Of a stretch of DNA of 64,000 nt, positions 50,571 to 59,712 are shown piece after piece. Both the position numbers and the translations under genes were made by a program. Numbering within the stretch: the stretch's first letter is position 1; every line of letters begins with the position of its first letter. This DNA is from UBA1756 sp045132235 (GTDB lineage Bacteria; Bacteroidota; Bacteroidia; Bacteroidales; WCHB1-69): contig JBGURX010000005.1 of NCBI GenBank assembly GCA_045132235.1, forward strand, positions 13,217-77,216. The letters run 5' to 3'. Under the pieces are notes generated by a model. That model worked only from the letters and a program-made list of their open reading frames with translations. It searched no databases and was not told the DNA's origin.

Positions 50571-53447
50571 TTATTTGTTTTGTTCAATTTTCCAATGGCG
50601 ATATAGTTCCTTGATATGAATTCTCTCCTGCTCCTCTACCCTTTTCAGATCCAACTCTATTTTGGCAGAAGCATCAAAATTGTGGTTGACTATCACACCA
50701 TCCTTCATCATCAGAGCCGTTTTGGGCTGACCTTTCAATCCATCCATCTTTTCGTATAATGAGGCTTCGTCGTCAATGGTCCAGCCCGACAACTCCAGAA
50801 CGAAATACTCGCCGGAAAGGGATGCGGTATCTGAAAGCGGATCAGGAACACCCATGTCAATAACAAACACTCGCTCGCTCATCGCACGGGCATCTTTTGC
50901 GTCAATTCGCTTTTGCAGCTTTGCCATATTCGTCGATACCTTTTGCGTTTTGTCATGATTCTCACCATACGCTTCAGCATAAATTGCCCATGCTTTCTGG
51001 TAATAACTCATAGCTGTGTCATATTCATACAAGTTTTTATACACTTGGGCGAATTTAGAATATGAGATAGCTGTTTTCGGATTATCATCTCCGAAAGCAC
51101 TTAACCTAATGTCAAGCGCCTTCTGATGATAGAACAAAGCCGAGTCATATTCATGCTTAAAATTGTAAGTATCCCCAAAATACGTATAGCTATCAGCAAT
51201 TAATGGACTATTATCACCATACAGATTCCTTTTGATTTCAAATGACTTCTGATAATACTCCCATGCCTTATCGTAATCGTCCATACCAATATATAACACG
51301 CCACAATTATCGTAACATCTTGCGACTTCCGGATGATTCTCGCCATACATATTCACACGAACCTTGATTTCCTTTTGAAGATAATCTAAGGCTAACAAAT
51401 TATTGCCCATACTGTTATAGACATTCGCAATATTAGAATATGCGGCAGCTACAATGCGGTGATTTTCCCCAAGCAGTTCTATCGCCATTTTTAATGCTCT
51501 GGAGGAATAATCCAATGCCTGAATATTATCACCCATTGAAACATAAAGCTGTCCAATCATAACCAGGCTCAATGCGATTTCGGGATGACTCTCTCCATAC
51601 AAAGACTTTCGAATATCTAAAGACTTCCTATACAATTCCAGTGCCTTAGAATTATCACCGATAGTCGTATTAAGATAAGCCAAATTATGATAAGCCGTAG
51701 CTACACTGGGGTGCATCTCACCATAAACGCTTTTATCAATTTCAAGTGCCTTAAGCTGATATTCCATTGCTTTAGAATAATCAAACATGTTGCCATATAC
51801 TATTCCCAAATTAGTGTATATGGTAGCAACCAATGGACTTTTCGATCCTAAAATGTCATTAGCCATTGACAAAGCTTTCTGGAGATATTCGTGGGCAGAA
51901 TCATATTGTCCTAAATTGGTATATAAATTCCCCATATTACAATTTAGGATCAAGACATCACGCTTAACCATGTCTCCATACACTTTTGCGTAAATCTCTG
52001 CTGCTTTTGAATAATATTCCAGTGCCAAACTGTACTTCCCCAGACTTAAATAAGAGGAGCCAATACTATTGTATCTGCTTGCAATCTCCGGGGAGAAATC
52101 GTCATATACTTTTTGGGCAATCTCAAGCGACTTGAATTCATACTCCAATGTGTGCTCGTAATCACCCTGCAAAGAATAGACAAAACTGATATTATTATAA
52201 TCAACAGCAACATCCTCGCAAGTATCACCATCACGACTTTGATCTATAGCAAGTGCCTTGGTAAAATAGTCCATCGCTTTATCGAGCTCACTATTATAGG
52301 CAAAAAGGCGTCCGACCGCATTATAACAATTAGAAGTTCTTTGGTGGGATTCCCCATATAACTTTTCGCACATGTCCAAAGCTTTTAGACTGTATTCCTT
52401 TGCTGTGGACATGTCTCCATACTGAAAATACAGAATACCCATATCATCGTAACAAACAGCAACAAATCGATCATATTCACCGTTTTGCTTTTCGCTATAG
52501 AGCAAGCCACGCCGATAGTAGGACAAACCTTTTTCATATTGATCCATATATCCACCTAAGAATCCTCCCGCTTTTAGCTGCCAATCCACATTATTGGTAT
52601 CCAGACTCGCCCGCAGTTCCAAATAGTAAGCAGCAGAATCATATTGAAAATCAGACAAAAACGCCTCATAATAGCTATAGCAACGGCGAGCCAGTTCCTC
52701 AATATCGGACTCCAACACATCTTCAGCCTGTTGGAGCCGTTCTCCCCAGCCTTGTAATTCTTGTCCTTTTCGCAACTGTTCTTCCACCTGTGCTCGAATA
52801 TCCCCACGGGAACGAAGCAGGGAATCAGCTCGCACGAGATCTCCATTCTCAATACAAAAGGTCACTTGTCGGTAGAATTCATCCAATAAGTCATAGTCTA
52901 TGTCCGCATACTGTTTAGCCATCGAGGAAATCAGTCTTTCATTACTTTCTTGGTCAGCGTAGAGTTTTTGCAGAGCTTGGTTGTATTCATCTTCCGACAA
53001 TCTGTTGATTTCTTTTAGAGAATCTATTTCCTTTTCACGAAGTAATAACTGTTGCTGTAATGTGCGGCGCAACTTCCGTTCTGACTTCAGCTGGTCTTCC
53101 AGTTGTTTTTCAGGTGTTTCCATTGTGATCACCAAAGGATTAGCAGAATAGGCATACTGTTTTGAGAGCACCTCCGGGTCGGTAAGGGAATACCCCTGTT
53201 TCATCACATTCTTCAGATAGTATTTGCTTTCTGGAAGGGTAAGAGAGAAGTCGCCGTTGTTTCCGCTTACCGTGGAATGACCTCCAGTAAGAGTGATAGC
53301 AGCGCCACTCAAACGGGTGCCCGGAATCAGGTTCCCCTTGCTGTCCATACGCCCTTTGGTCTTCACGTAACCGGTCTGGGTGGTCTGGGCGTGAAGCGAG
53401 AGGGTGGCGGTCAGCAGCAGAATTACGATCGTTAAAAAATGTTTCAT
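50571..53447 (-). CDS. Exported TPR protein with carboxypeptidase-regulatory-like N-terminal domain (paralogue A)
   Basis: 958 residues with a signal peptide (LTIVILLLTATLSLHAQ), an Ig-like domain (~20-110), a coiled coil (~115-230) and about twelve kinesin-light-chain-type TPRs of 42 residues (~330-840, for example ALEIDKSVYGEMHPSVATAY). A ~100-residue C-terminal domain follows (VFVIDMGVPDPLSD, YFVLELSGWTIDDE, KGQPKTALMMKDG, IKELYRHWK). The tail has no family I recognise, and the same tail survives in the remnant at 53467-53846. It precedes paralogue B with 19 bases between, same strand. TPR count and export suggest protein binding outside the cytoplasm, possibly to the C-terminal Ig domains of the TIR protein. 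Confidence 0.82.
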   Translation of the reverse strand: MKHFLTIVILLLTATLSLHAQTTQTGYVKTKGRMDSKGNLIPGTRLSGAAITLTGGHSTVSGNNGDFSLTLPESKYYLKNVMKQGYSLTDPEVLSKQYAYSANPLVITMETPEKQLEDQLKSERKLRRTLQQQLLLREKEIDSLKEINRLSEDEYNQALQKLYADQESNERLISSMAKQYADIDYDLLDEFYRQVTFCIENGDLVRADSLLRSRGDIRAQVEEQLRKGQELQGWGERLQQAEDVLESDIEELARRCYSYYEAFLSDFQYDSAAYYLELRASLDTNNVDWQLKAGGFLGGYMDQYEKGLSYYRRGLLYSEKQNGEYDRFVAVCYDDMGILYFQYGDMSTAKEYSLKALDMCEKLYGESHQRTSNCYNAVGRLFAYNSELDKAMDYFTKALAIDQSRDGDTCEDVAVDYNNISFVYSLQGDYEHTLEYEFKSLEIAQKVYDDFSPEIASRYNSIGSSYLSLGKYSLALEYYSKAAEIYAKVYGDMVKRDVLILNCNMGNLYTNLGQYDSAHEYLQKALSMANDILGSKSPLVATIYTNLGIVYGNMFDYSKAMEYQLKALEIDKSVYGEMHPSVATAYHNLAYLNTTIGDNSKALELYRKSLDIRKSLYGESHPEIALSLVMIGQLYVSMGDNIQALDYSSRALKMAIELLGENHRIVAAAYSNIANVYNSMGNNLLALDYLQKEIKVRVNMYGENHPEVARCYDNCGVLYIGMDDYDKAWEYYQKSFEIKRNLYGDNSPLIADSYTYFGDTYNFKHEYDSALFYHQKALDIRLSAFGDDNPKTAISYSKFAQVYKNLYEYDTAMSYYQKAWAIYAEAYGENHDKTQKVSTNMAKLQKRIDAKDARAMSERVFVIDMGVPDPLSDTASLSGEYFVLELSGWTIDDEASLYEKMDGLKGQPKTALMMKDGVIVNHNFDASAKIELDLKRVEEQERIHIKELYRHWKIEQNK

Positions 53448-53466
53448 CGGACTATATTTATGTAAA

Positions 53467-53846
53467 TTAATTGTTGTTATTCTTTTCCCATTGGTGATAC
53501 AACTCTACAACACGTGTCTTCTCTTTCTTCCCAACCTTCTTCAAATCGATGGTCACATCCATACCTTTCTCAAAAGTATGTTGCGAGGTGACATTGTCTT
53601 TCATCAGCAGGACGGTTGTAGGCTTCCCTTTCATCTCATTACGGACCTCATATTGCCGTTGGCATCGGCCACGGTGGAGTGCCCTCCTGTGAGTTGGATG
53701 GAAACACTGCCAATGCGGATGCCCGGAATCAGGTTGCCTTTGCTGTCCATACGGCCCTTGGTCTTCGCGTAGCCGGCTTGGGTGGTCTGTGCGAACGCAA
53801 CGGTGGCGGCGAGGAGCAGGAAAACGAGGGTGAAAACCTTTTTCAT
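53467..53846 (-). pseudogene. Remnant of a third TPR paralogue with the whole TPR middle deleted
   Basis: The 5' part (53846 to ~53642) encodes a signal peptide and the Ig-like domain start (AGYAKTKGRMDSKG, GGHSTVADANGN), very like its two neighbours. The frame then breaks: read on, it stops as a 71-residue product. In another frame, from ~53643 to the TAA at 53467, the sequence encodes YEVRNEMKGKPTTVLLMKD through VVELYHQWEKNNNN, matching the C-terminal tail of the 958-residue paralogue (KGQPKTALMMKD ... IKELYRHWK). So about 2.5 kb encoding coiled coil and TPRs is missing and the junction is out of frame. It lies 14 bases after the TIR gene, within the operon. The short product might still be made. 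Confidence 0.8.
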
Positions 53847-53860
53847 TATAATATCATTGA

Positions 53861-55006
53861 TTATTTCTTGAAAATCATATCCTTATCCGAAAATGGCGGA
53901 CAGATGGTATCGTCGCATAATGGTATGGAAGCTGAAATGGGATACCTAGCCCGTTGCTCCGACAATGGAATTGTCAATGAAACAGTTCCGTTATTGTCAG
54001 ACTGCACGCTTCGGCCATCTATGTTCACTTCTACCCCCGACAGATACTGTTCCGTCATCGGGTCGTAAAGCAGGAAATGGATGTCTCCAAAGTCAGCCGG
54101 ATTGCGAGCAATATTCAACGTCAGCTCTTTTGTAAGGGTGACAACGGTATCTGTGGTCAGGAAGTGTTTACAAGAGAAGGTCACATGCACAGGTTTGTTG
54201 AGGTACTTGTGCGGGATGTTGCGGAAAACCAGCTTCCCATCGATGGTGCGGAGCGTGTCGGTCTCGGTCTTGTTGTCAAGGGCGAGGGTCACCACCGCGT
54301 CCTTCATCGGAGGCAGGTTGTCGTTGTGTACGGAGGTCTCTTTCACCTGCAAGGTCACATCCACGGGCTGGCTGTTGCGCCACACGCCCAGCAATACGGC
54401 CAGCAACACCAACGCGCCCACTGCCCAAGCGATGGCTTTCATCCTGCGCTGTCGGCGGTGGCGTTTCCATATCGTGTCAAATTCGACGTTTAGCAGTTTG
54501 GAGATGAGTTGCACGTAGGCCCGCTCGCGGTTCAGCCACGGCAAGCGGTGGATTTTCTCATGGATATTCGCCCCCAAAATCTCGGGCAGCCCCAGCTTAT
54601 CCACCACAGGGTTGAAACACTCCGTTTCGGGATTTCCGCTATGCGGTTCTCCATCTACTATGAAGAAATGGATATCCTTAGTCCTTCCTAACTGATGGAA
54701 GAACTCAATTTCCTTCCCCACCCATTCCGATTTGGCCGAATGGGGAGAGCAAATTACAATGAGGTGGCGGGAAGCCGCTAACCGATCCTGCAGTTCTTGT
54801 GACAGTCCCCCTGGCTGTATGTCGGTGGGAGCGAAAAATACTGGTTTGATAGGGGTGCGTTGCCACCCACGCTCGCTGCACAGCGTGGCAGGCATCCGGT
54901 AATGTTCCAGTTTTTTCTGCAATCGCTTGCCCCAGTTAATGTCGCGGGAGTTATAGCTAATAAAAGCAAAGTACTTGTATTGCGAATGGTTGAACTGTGA
55001 ATCCAT
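53861..55006 (-). CDS. Membrane-anchored TIR-domain protein with extracytoplasmic Ig-like domains
   Basis: 381 residues. TIR domain ~8-175: YKYFAFISYNSRD, PVFFAPTD (BB-loop region), LIVICSPHSAKSEWVGKEI. Glu99 in WVGKEI aligns with the catalytic glutamate of NAD-cleaving TIRs such as SARM1 (WVHKEI), so NADase activity is plausible. A basic stretch (KRHRRQRRMK, 181-190) then TM ~191-209 puts the TIR inside. Two PEGA/CarboxypepD-like beta domains (~213-300, ~305-370) lie outside. First gene of the operon, with its own -7 element. Related TIR proteins sit beside TPR genes in gut Bacteroidota (from memory). Signalling or abortive defence is an inference. Confidence 0.85.
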   Translation of the reverse strand: MDSQFNHSQYKYFAFISYNSRDINWGKRLQKKLEHYRMPATLCSERGWQRTPIKPVFFAPTDIQPGGLSQELQDRLAASRHLIVICSPHSAKSEWVGKEIEFFHQLGRTKDIHFFIVDGEPHSGNPETECFNPVVDKLGLPEILGANIHEKIHRLPWLNRERAYVQLISKLLNVEFDTIWKRHRRQRRMKAIAWAVGALVLLAVLLGVWRNSQPVDVTLQVKETSVHNDNLPPMKDAVVTLALDNKTETDTLRTIDGKLVFRNIPHKYLNKPVHVTFSCKHFLTTDTVVTLTKELTLNIARNPADFGDIHFLLYDPMTEQYLSGVEVNIDGRSVQSDNNGTVSLTIPLSEQRARYPISASIPLCDDTICPPFSDKDMIFKK

Positions 55007-55064
55007 TGTATCAGAATAGATTAAATGACAGATTACGACCTAAATTCGTTTCAGGTTTAATTTG

Positions 55065-55072
55065 CAAAAATA
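55065..55072 (-). promoter_or_regulatory. Bacteroidota -7 element (TATTTTTG) for the TIR-TPR-RyR operon
   Basis: TAnnTTTG match 58 bases before the TIR ATG; no similar element was seen inside the operon gaps, so the block is likely one transcript. Confidence 0.55.
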
Positions 55073-55126
55073 ATAAAAATTTGAAAATGAAAGAAGTGCG
55101 GACGAAAAAAAGTCACAGAAAGTGCA

Positions 55127-56395
55127 TTACGGGTGCAATACCCGCTCCATGGCATCCGCAAAAGCATTGTAAAAAAGATCACCCACAAGGTTGTAGCCCT
55201 TGACGGTGAAATGTACGCGGTCGGACTGCGCATAGCCGGCCAGCTTCCACTTTTGCATCGAGCCCAGCCCGCCCATTATGGCAAACTGGTCCCATACCGC
55301 ACCGCCCACCTCGTCAGCCAGACGGTAACAAGCCTCCTGCACCACCTTCCCATTGGGATTGGCATGGGCCCGCTTTCCGGAACCCTTATAACTGTCGTTG
55401 TTGGTGAGGAAGATGAAGGCGCAGTCGGGGTTCACCTCGCGGAACTCAGCCACCAAGCGCAGATAATTCCTGATGAATACCTCCTTGTCGAAATTCGGCC
55501 CCGACGCATCGTTGATGCCGATGCCGAAAATGACCAGGTCGGGATGCACCAACTCCATGTCCTCCACAAAATCGGCGCACCGCAGATAGGAGTCGGTGGC
55601 GGCGCCGTTCACCCCGATGGAGTGGAAGGTAACGCCGGGCTTTTCACTCTCCAGCAGCAGTCCCGTGACGGTGAAGTCGCCGCCATCGTGGCAGTTGAGT
55701 TTCAGCGTGAAAGAATCGACCGGAGCGGGCAGCTCGAACACATAGCGGCGGTTTACCGAGGAGTAGTCTTCGGAAAAATACTCCTTGCCTTCCGCCACCA
55801 AGGTGGGCAGCACGTCCACCGTGTCGCTGGGGTAGCCCAGCAGGGTGATGCGTGTGGTGCCGTACTGGAAGAGCGTATCGTTCAAACGGATGGTGATGGA
55901 CGCATTGCTGTCGGCGGAATAGACGGCGATGCCGCAAGCGCCGAGTCTTTTCTCGTGTACCTTGTACACATTCCGCACCAAATCGAAGGTGACGCTGCGT
56001 TTCACGCGGTAGTCGGCGGGATTGTTGCACTTGTTGGCGGCGGAATAGGGGAAAATCATGCCGCGGCTGCCCACGGCATCGGGAAAGTTGCGCAAAATGT
56101 TCCTGCGAATGCGGTTCGACATGGTGCCGCCCTGCACGTGCGAGCCGCCAATGTGCAAAATGCTCACACTCCCCTGCCCCGTGCGGGCCACTTCCGCCAG
56201 TTTGTTATAAAATCCATATAAGTATGTCGTGTCTTGGGCGATGTACAGCGTGTCGGCATCGTAGCGCACCACCGGCAACGTGTCGGGAGCCACAGGCTGC
56301 AGCCACTGCGCCGACAGCGAGGCAACACCACACAGGATTGCCAGTAGCACTGCCATCCTTCTAACACAAGCCAACTTATTTATTTTCACGACCAT
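55127..56395 (-). CDS. SGNH/GDSL hydrolase, exported (second of a pair)
   Basis: 422 residues with a signal peptide (MAVLLAILCGVASLSAQ). Block I serine in LHIGGSHVQGG, block III Asn in FGIGINDASG, and the Asp-His pair in DRVHFTVKGYN. A jelly-roll-like segment (~190-250) sits between blocks. SGNH esterases of this kind often remove or transfer acyl groups on surface polysaccharide or peptidoglycan and typically neighbour an MBOAT acyltransferase; none is seen here. Starts 6 bases after its sister gene. Substrate unknown. Confidence 0.85.
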   Translation of the reverse strand: MVVKINKLACVRRMAVLLAILCGVASLSAQWLQPVAPDTLPVVRYDADTLYIAQDTTYLYGFYNKLAEVARTGQGSVSILHIGGSHVQGGTMSNRIRRNILRNFPDAVGSRGMIFPYSAANKCNNPADYRVKRSVTFDLVRNVYKVHEKRLGACGIAVYSADSNASITIRLNDTLFQYGTTRITLLGYPSDTVDVLPTLVAEGKEYFSEDYSSVNRRYVFELPAPVDSFTLKLNCHDGGDFTVTGLLLESEKPGVTFHSIGVNGAATDSYLRCADFVEDMELVHPDLVIFGIGINDASGPNFDKEVFIRNYLRLVAEFREVNPDCAFIFLTNNDSYKGSGKRAHANPNGKVVQEACYRLADEVGGAVWDQFAIMGGLGSMQKWKLAGYAQSDRVHFTVKGYNLVGDLFYNAFADAMERVLHP

Positions 56396-56401
56396 ATCTT
56401 A

Positions 56402-57829
56402 TCACTCCTGAGATTCTGGCATCTCAACAGAAACACCGTTTCCAATCTGGTAATGCTTGTAGGCCGTCTCGAAGGCCTCCTTCAGGTAATCGGAAATCTT
56501 CTCCGCACCCGCCGGCGAGAAATGCACATAGTCCTGTCCTGCCAGTCCTTTGTTCACCCATGAAAGCATGGAGTTCTTTCCTCCCATCACCTCATACATA
56601 TTCCAGAAAGCGGCTCCGTTTTCCAGAGCAGTCTTCTTCAACTCTTCCACCATATCCTCCATCAGCGGATAGCTCTGACGGATGCCGTTCACGACGGTGG
56701 ACATGTCGGAAGGTCCGATAAACAGGATGGGCGTGTTGGGACAAACTGCCTGCAAGTATTTGATCTGCCGTCCAATACTGGCGGCATAATTTTCAACTGC
56801 TTTCTTGCTGCTGACGGCAGGCATGGCGTTTCCACCATACTGGAGGATGATCATGCGCACACCGATTTGTTTGTAGGTGTCGCGCAGGAGCTGGGAGTTG
56901 ATTTTGGTGAAATCGGTGCCGGAATTGCCACGCATGGCGATATTGTCAACAGCCACCCCGCCCCCGGCATCCAACAGGATGCCGTGAATGTCGGCCTTGC
57001 CGGAAAATGTCAGTTTGAAAGAGGACAAACTGCTGGGGAGTTTCCATTCGAGAATCTGGAAGCCTCCAACGCTGTCGCAAGTTCTGACCTCCTCCATCTC
57101 GTCCCCTTTCAGGGTAACCGTAAACTCCTTGTTGAGGTCATTCACGATGACCCTTACGCGGCTGGTGCGGGTGCGCGAGAAGGAGCAGGTAGCGGAACCG
57201 TTGACCCGGAAGCACTTGGACATGAGGCCGTACTGGCCGGACTTGTCGCGGCTGCCGGTACCGTAGGTGGCGTACTGGGTGAAGTTGTCGGATGCCCATT
57301 GGCTGACGGTGCTGGTGGGGCAGCTCTGCACGGCCGGAAGGAGTCCGGGGCCGCCGCCGCCGAACAGTCCTTGGAAGTAGCGGCGCAGGGTGCTGCTGAA
57401 ACGGTCGAGTTCGATCTGGGAGTCGCCGTAATGGAGCACGCGTATGGTTCGGCCTTCGCTGCGGGCGGCGGCGGCCGATGCGAAGAAGGCGTCAAAGTAG
57501 CTGTAATCGTCGTTGGGATAATAGATGCGGGAGACATGCTCCTGCATGGCCTGCTCGTAGAGGGCCAGCAGCTCCTGCTGACGTTTGGCAGAGTCCTGCT
57601 CGGCCGCCAGCTCCGCCTCGCGCTGCAGCCTCTCGCGACGGATCTCCTCCGCCGCCTTGATCTCCGCCTCCACCACCTCCTGCGACTTGTTGGTGAGCAC
57701 ATTCTCCAAACCGGCAAAGCGAAGCGTGAAAGGTCCCACCTTCACCCCATCCTTCGGGAAAAAGATGCACACCAACGCCAACAAGGCGATGATGACAAAT
57801 ATGAAAATGACAATCTTATAAATTTTCAT
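56402..57829 (-). CDS. SGNH/GDSL hydrolase, membrane-anchored (first of a pair)
   Basis: 475 residues. An N-terminal anchor (IVIFIFVIIALLALVCIFF) is followed by an Ala/Glu/Arg-rich coiled coil (~55-105, VVEAEIKAAEEIRRERLQRE). SGNH domain: catalytic Ser in LHYGDSQIELDR, GNAMPAV around block III, and Asp-His in DYVHFSPAGA. A beta-rich insert lies at ~190-270. The coiled coil probably spans the periplasm or mediates pairing. The ATG is one base from the parE stop, so translation is likely coupled. Confidence 0.85.
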   Translation of the reverse strand: MKIYKIVIFIFVIIALLALVCIFFPKDGVKVGPFTLRFAGLENVLTNKSQEVVEAEIKAAEEIRRERLQREAELAAEQDSAKRQQELLALYEQAMQEHVSRIYYPNDDYSYFDAFFASAAAARSEGRTIRVLHYGDSQIELDRFSSTLRRYFQGLFGGGGPGLLPAVQSCPTSTVSQWASDNFTQYATYGTGSRDKSGQYGLMSKCFRVNGSATCSFSRTRTSRVRVIVNDLNKEFTVTLKGDEMEEVRTCDSVGGFQILEWKLPSSLSSFKLTFSGKADIHGILLDAGGGVAVDNIAMRGNSGTDFTKINSQLLRDTYKQIGVRMIILQYGGNAMPAVSSKKAVENYAASIGRQIKYLQAVCPNTPILFIGPSDMSTVVNGIRQSYPLMEDMVEELKKTALENGAAFWNMYEVMGGKNSMLSWVNKGLAGQDYVHFSPAGAEKISDYLKEAFETAYKHYQIGNGVSVEMPESQE

Positions 57830-57830
57830 A

Positions 57831-59681
57831 CTAATTCCACTCTTCAGGATTCACCTCGTCAATTTCTTCACGCAGATTTTCGATGATAAACTCCTGACGT
57901 TCACGGCTGTTGTTGCCCATATAGTACTCCAGCAGATCAGGAATCCTTGTATTGGGTTCCAGCACCACCGGCTCCAAGCGCATCGACTTGCCGATAAAGT
58001 GCACAAACTCCGGCGGTGAAATCTCTCCCAGACCTTTGAATCGCGTAATCTCCGGCTTGGTGATTTTCTTGATGGCATCCTGCTTCTCCTGCTCACTGTA
58101 GCAGTAGATGGTCTTCTGCTTGTTGCGCACGCGGAACAGCGGGGTCTGCAAAATATAGACATGCCCAGCGCGAACCACGTCGGGATAATAGTTCAGGAAG
58201 TAGGTCATAAGGAGAAGGCGGATGTGCATGCCATCGACATCGGCATCGGTGGCGATGACGATGTTGTTGTAGCGAAGCCCTTCGATGCCGCCGTCGAGGT
58301 TGAGAGCGGCGTTGAGCAGATTCAGCTCCTCGTTCTTGAAGACATCTGCTTTCTTCATGACATTCAACGTTTTACCACGCATACTGAACACCGCCTGCGT
58401 CTTGCTGTCGCGCGAGGTGGTGATGGAACCTGATGCGGACAGACCCTCGGTGATGAAGATGGTGGAGCTGAGGCCCTCGGCGTTGCGGTCGGTGTTGTAG
58501 TGGAACTTGCAGTCGCGCAGCTTGGTATTGTTGAGGCTCACCTTTTTCTGAATCTCCTTGTTGCCTTTCTTGATGTTGGCAATGGCTTTTCTCTCCGCCT
58601 CCGACTCAAGGATTTTCTTTTTGATAATCTCGCCCACATCGGTATGCATGTGCAGGTAGTTGTCGAGCAGACGTCCCACCACGTCGTTCACGTAGTTGCG
58701 GATGGTCTGTCCGTCGGGCTGCATGAGGGTGGAGCCGAGGCGGATTTTGGTCTGCGACTCGAACACCGGCTCCTGCACCTTGATGGAGATGGCGGCGACC
58801 ACGGCGTTGCGGATGTCGTTGGGGTCGTAATCCTTGCCGAAATAGGTGCGGAAGGTCTTGACGATGGCCTCGCGGAAGGCGTTCTGATGCGTGCCGCCCT
58901 GCGTGGTGTTCTGGCTGTTGACAAAAGAGTAATACTCCTCACCGTAGTGGCGGGTGGTATGGGTGATGACGAACTCGAACTTCTCATCCTGCAGCTGGAT
59001 GGGGTCGTACAGCATCTCGTCTTTGTTCACATTATTGCAAAGAAGGTCGTAGAGACCGTTCTTGGAAAGGATGCGCTGGCCGTTGAAAATGATGGAAAGG
59101 CCGCGGTTGAGGTAGGCGTAGTTCCACATCATCTTCTCGATGTACTGGGTGAACCAGCGGTAGTTGACGAAGATGGTGTCGTCGATGACGAAAGAGGTGA
59201 AGGTGCCGGACTTCTGGTCGGAAAGCTCGATGGGCGACTCGCTGGTGAGCTGGCCGCAGGAGAACTCAGCCGACTTGGTCTGCCCGTCGCGGAAACTCTG
59301 CACTTTGAAGAAGGTGGAAAGGGCGTTCACTGCCTTGACACCCACACCGTTCTGGCCGATGGAGTTGGTGAAAGCTTCGCTGTTGAACTTACCGCCGGTA
59401 TTGATTTTAGAAACACAGTCCACCATTTTGTTGAGCGGAATGCCGCGTCCATAGTCGCGCACGGTCACGACATTATCCTTGATGGAGACCTCGATGGTCT
59501 TGCCATGTCCCTGCATAAACTCGTCGATAGAGTTGTCTATCACCTCTTTAAGAAGCACATAAATACCATCGTCGTGGGAGCTGCCGTCGCCGATTTTGCC
59601 GATGTACATGCCGGGACGGAGGCGGATATGCTCGTACCATTCGAGGGTGATGATGTTGGAGTCGTTGTAATTCTCTGCCAT
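57831..59681 (-). CDS. parE: DNA topoisomerase IV subunit B
   Basis: 616 residues from ATG 59681 (MAENYND); the frame upstream overlaps the promoter at 59713. GHKL ATPase: EVIDNSIDE, DYGRGIP, GQNGVGVKAVNALS. TOPRIM: FITEGLSASGS and TDADVDGMHIR. The compact length without the GyrB insert, plus the single-subunit context, favours ParE over GyrB, as annotated for many Bacteroidota. With ParC it decatenates chromosomes. ParC is not nearby; two SGNH genes follow. Confidence 0.9.
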   Translation of the reverse strand: MAENYNDSNIITLEWYEHIRLRPGMYIGKIGDGSSHDDGIYVLLKEVIDNSIDEFMQGHGKTIEVSIKDNVVTVRDYGRGIPLNKMVDCVSKINTGGKFNSEAFTNSIGQNGVGVKAVNALSTFFKVQSFRDGQTKSAEFSCGQLTSESPIELSDQKSGTFTSFVIDDTIFVNYRWFTQYIEKMMWNYAYLNRGLSIIFNGQRILSKNGLYDLLCNNVNKDEMLYDPIQLQDEKFEFVITHTTRHYGEEYYSFVNSQNTTQGGTHQNAFREAIVKTFRTYFGKDYDPNDIRNAVVAAISIKVQEPVFESQTKIRLGSTLMQPDGQTIRNYVNDVVGRLLDNYLHMHTDVGEIIKKKILESEAERKAIANIKKGNKEIQKKVSLNNTKLRDCKFHYNTDRNAEGLSSTIFITEGLSASGSITTSRDSKTQAVFSMRGKTLNVMKKADVFKNEELNLLNAALNLDGGIEGLRYNNIVIATDADVDGMHIRLLLMTYFLNYYPDVVRAGHVYILQTPLFRVRNKQKTIYCYSEQEKQDAIKKITKPEITRFKGLGEISPPEFVHFIGKSMRLEPVVLEPNTRIPDLLEYYMGNNSRERQEFIIENLREEIDEVNPEEWN

Positions 59682-59712
59682 TTTTAGGGAAGATATTTGA
59701 ATTTGCGGGCGC

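Noticed and set aside
57831..59681. DNA gyrase subunit B
   Set aside because: Too short for GyrB with its insert; the compact form fits ParE, though annotation of this family varies.
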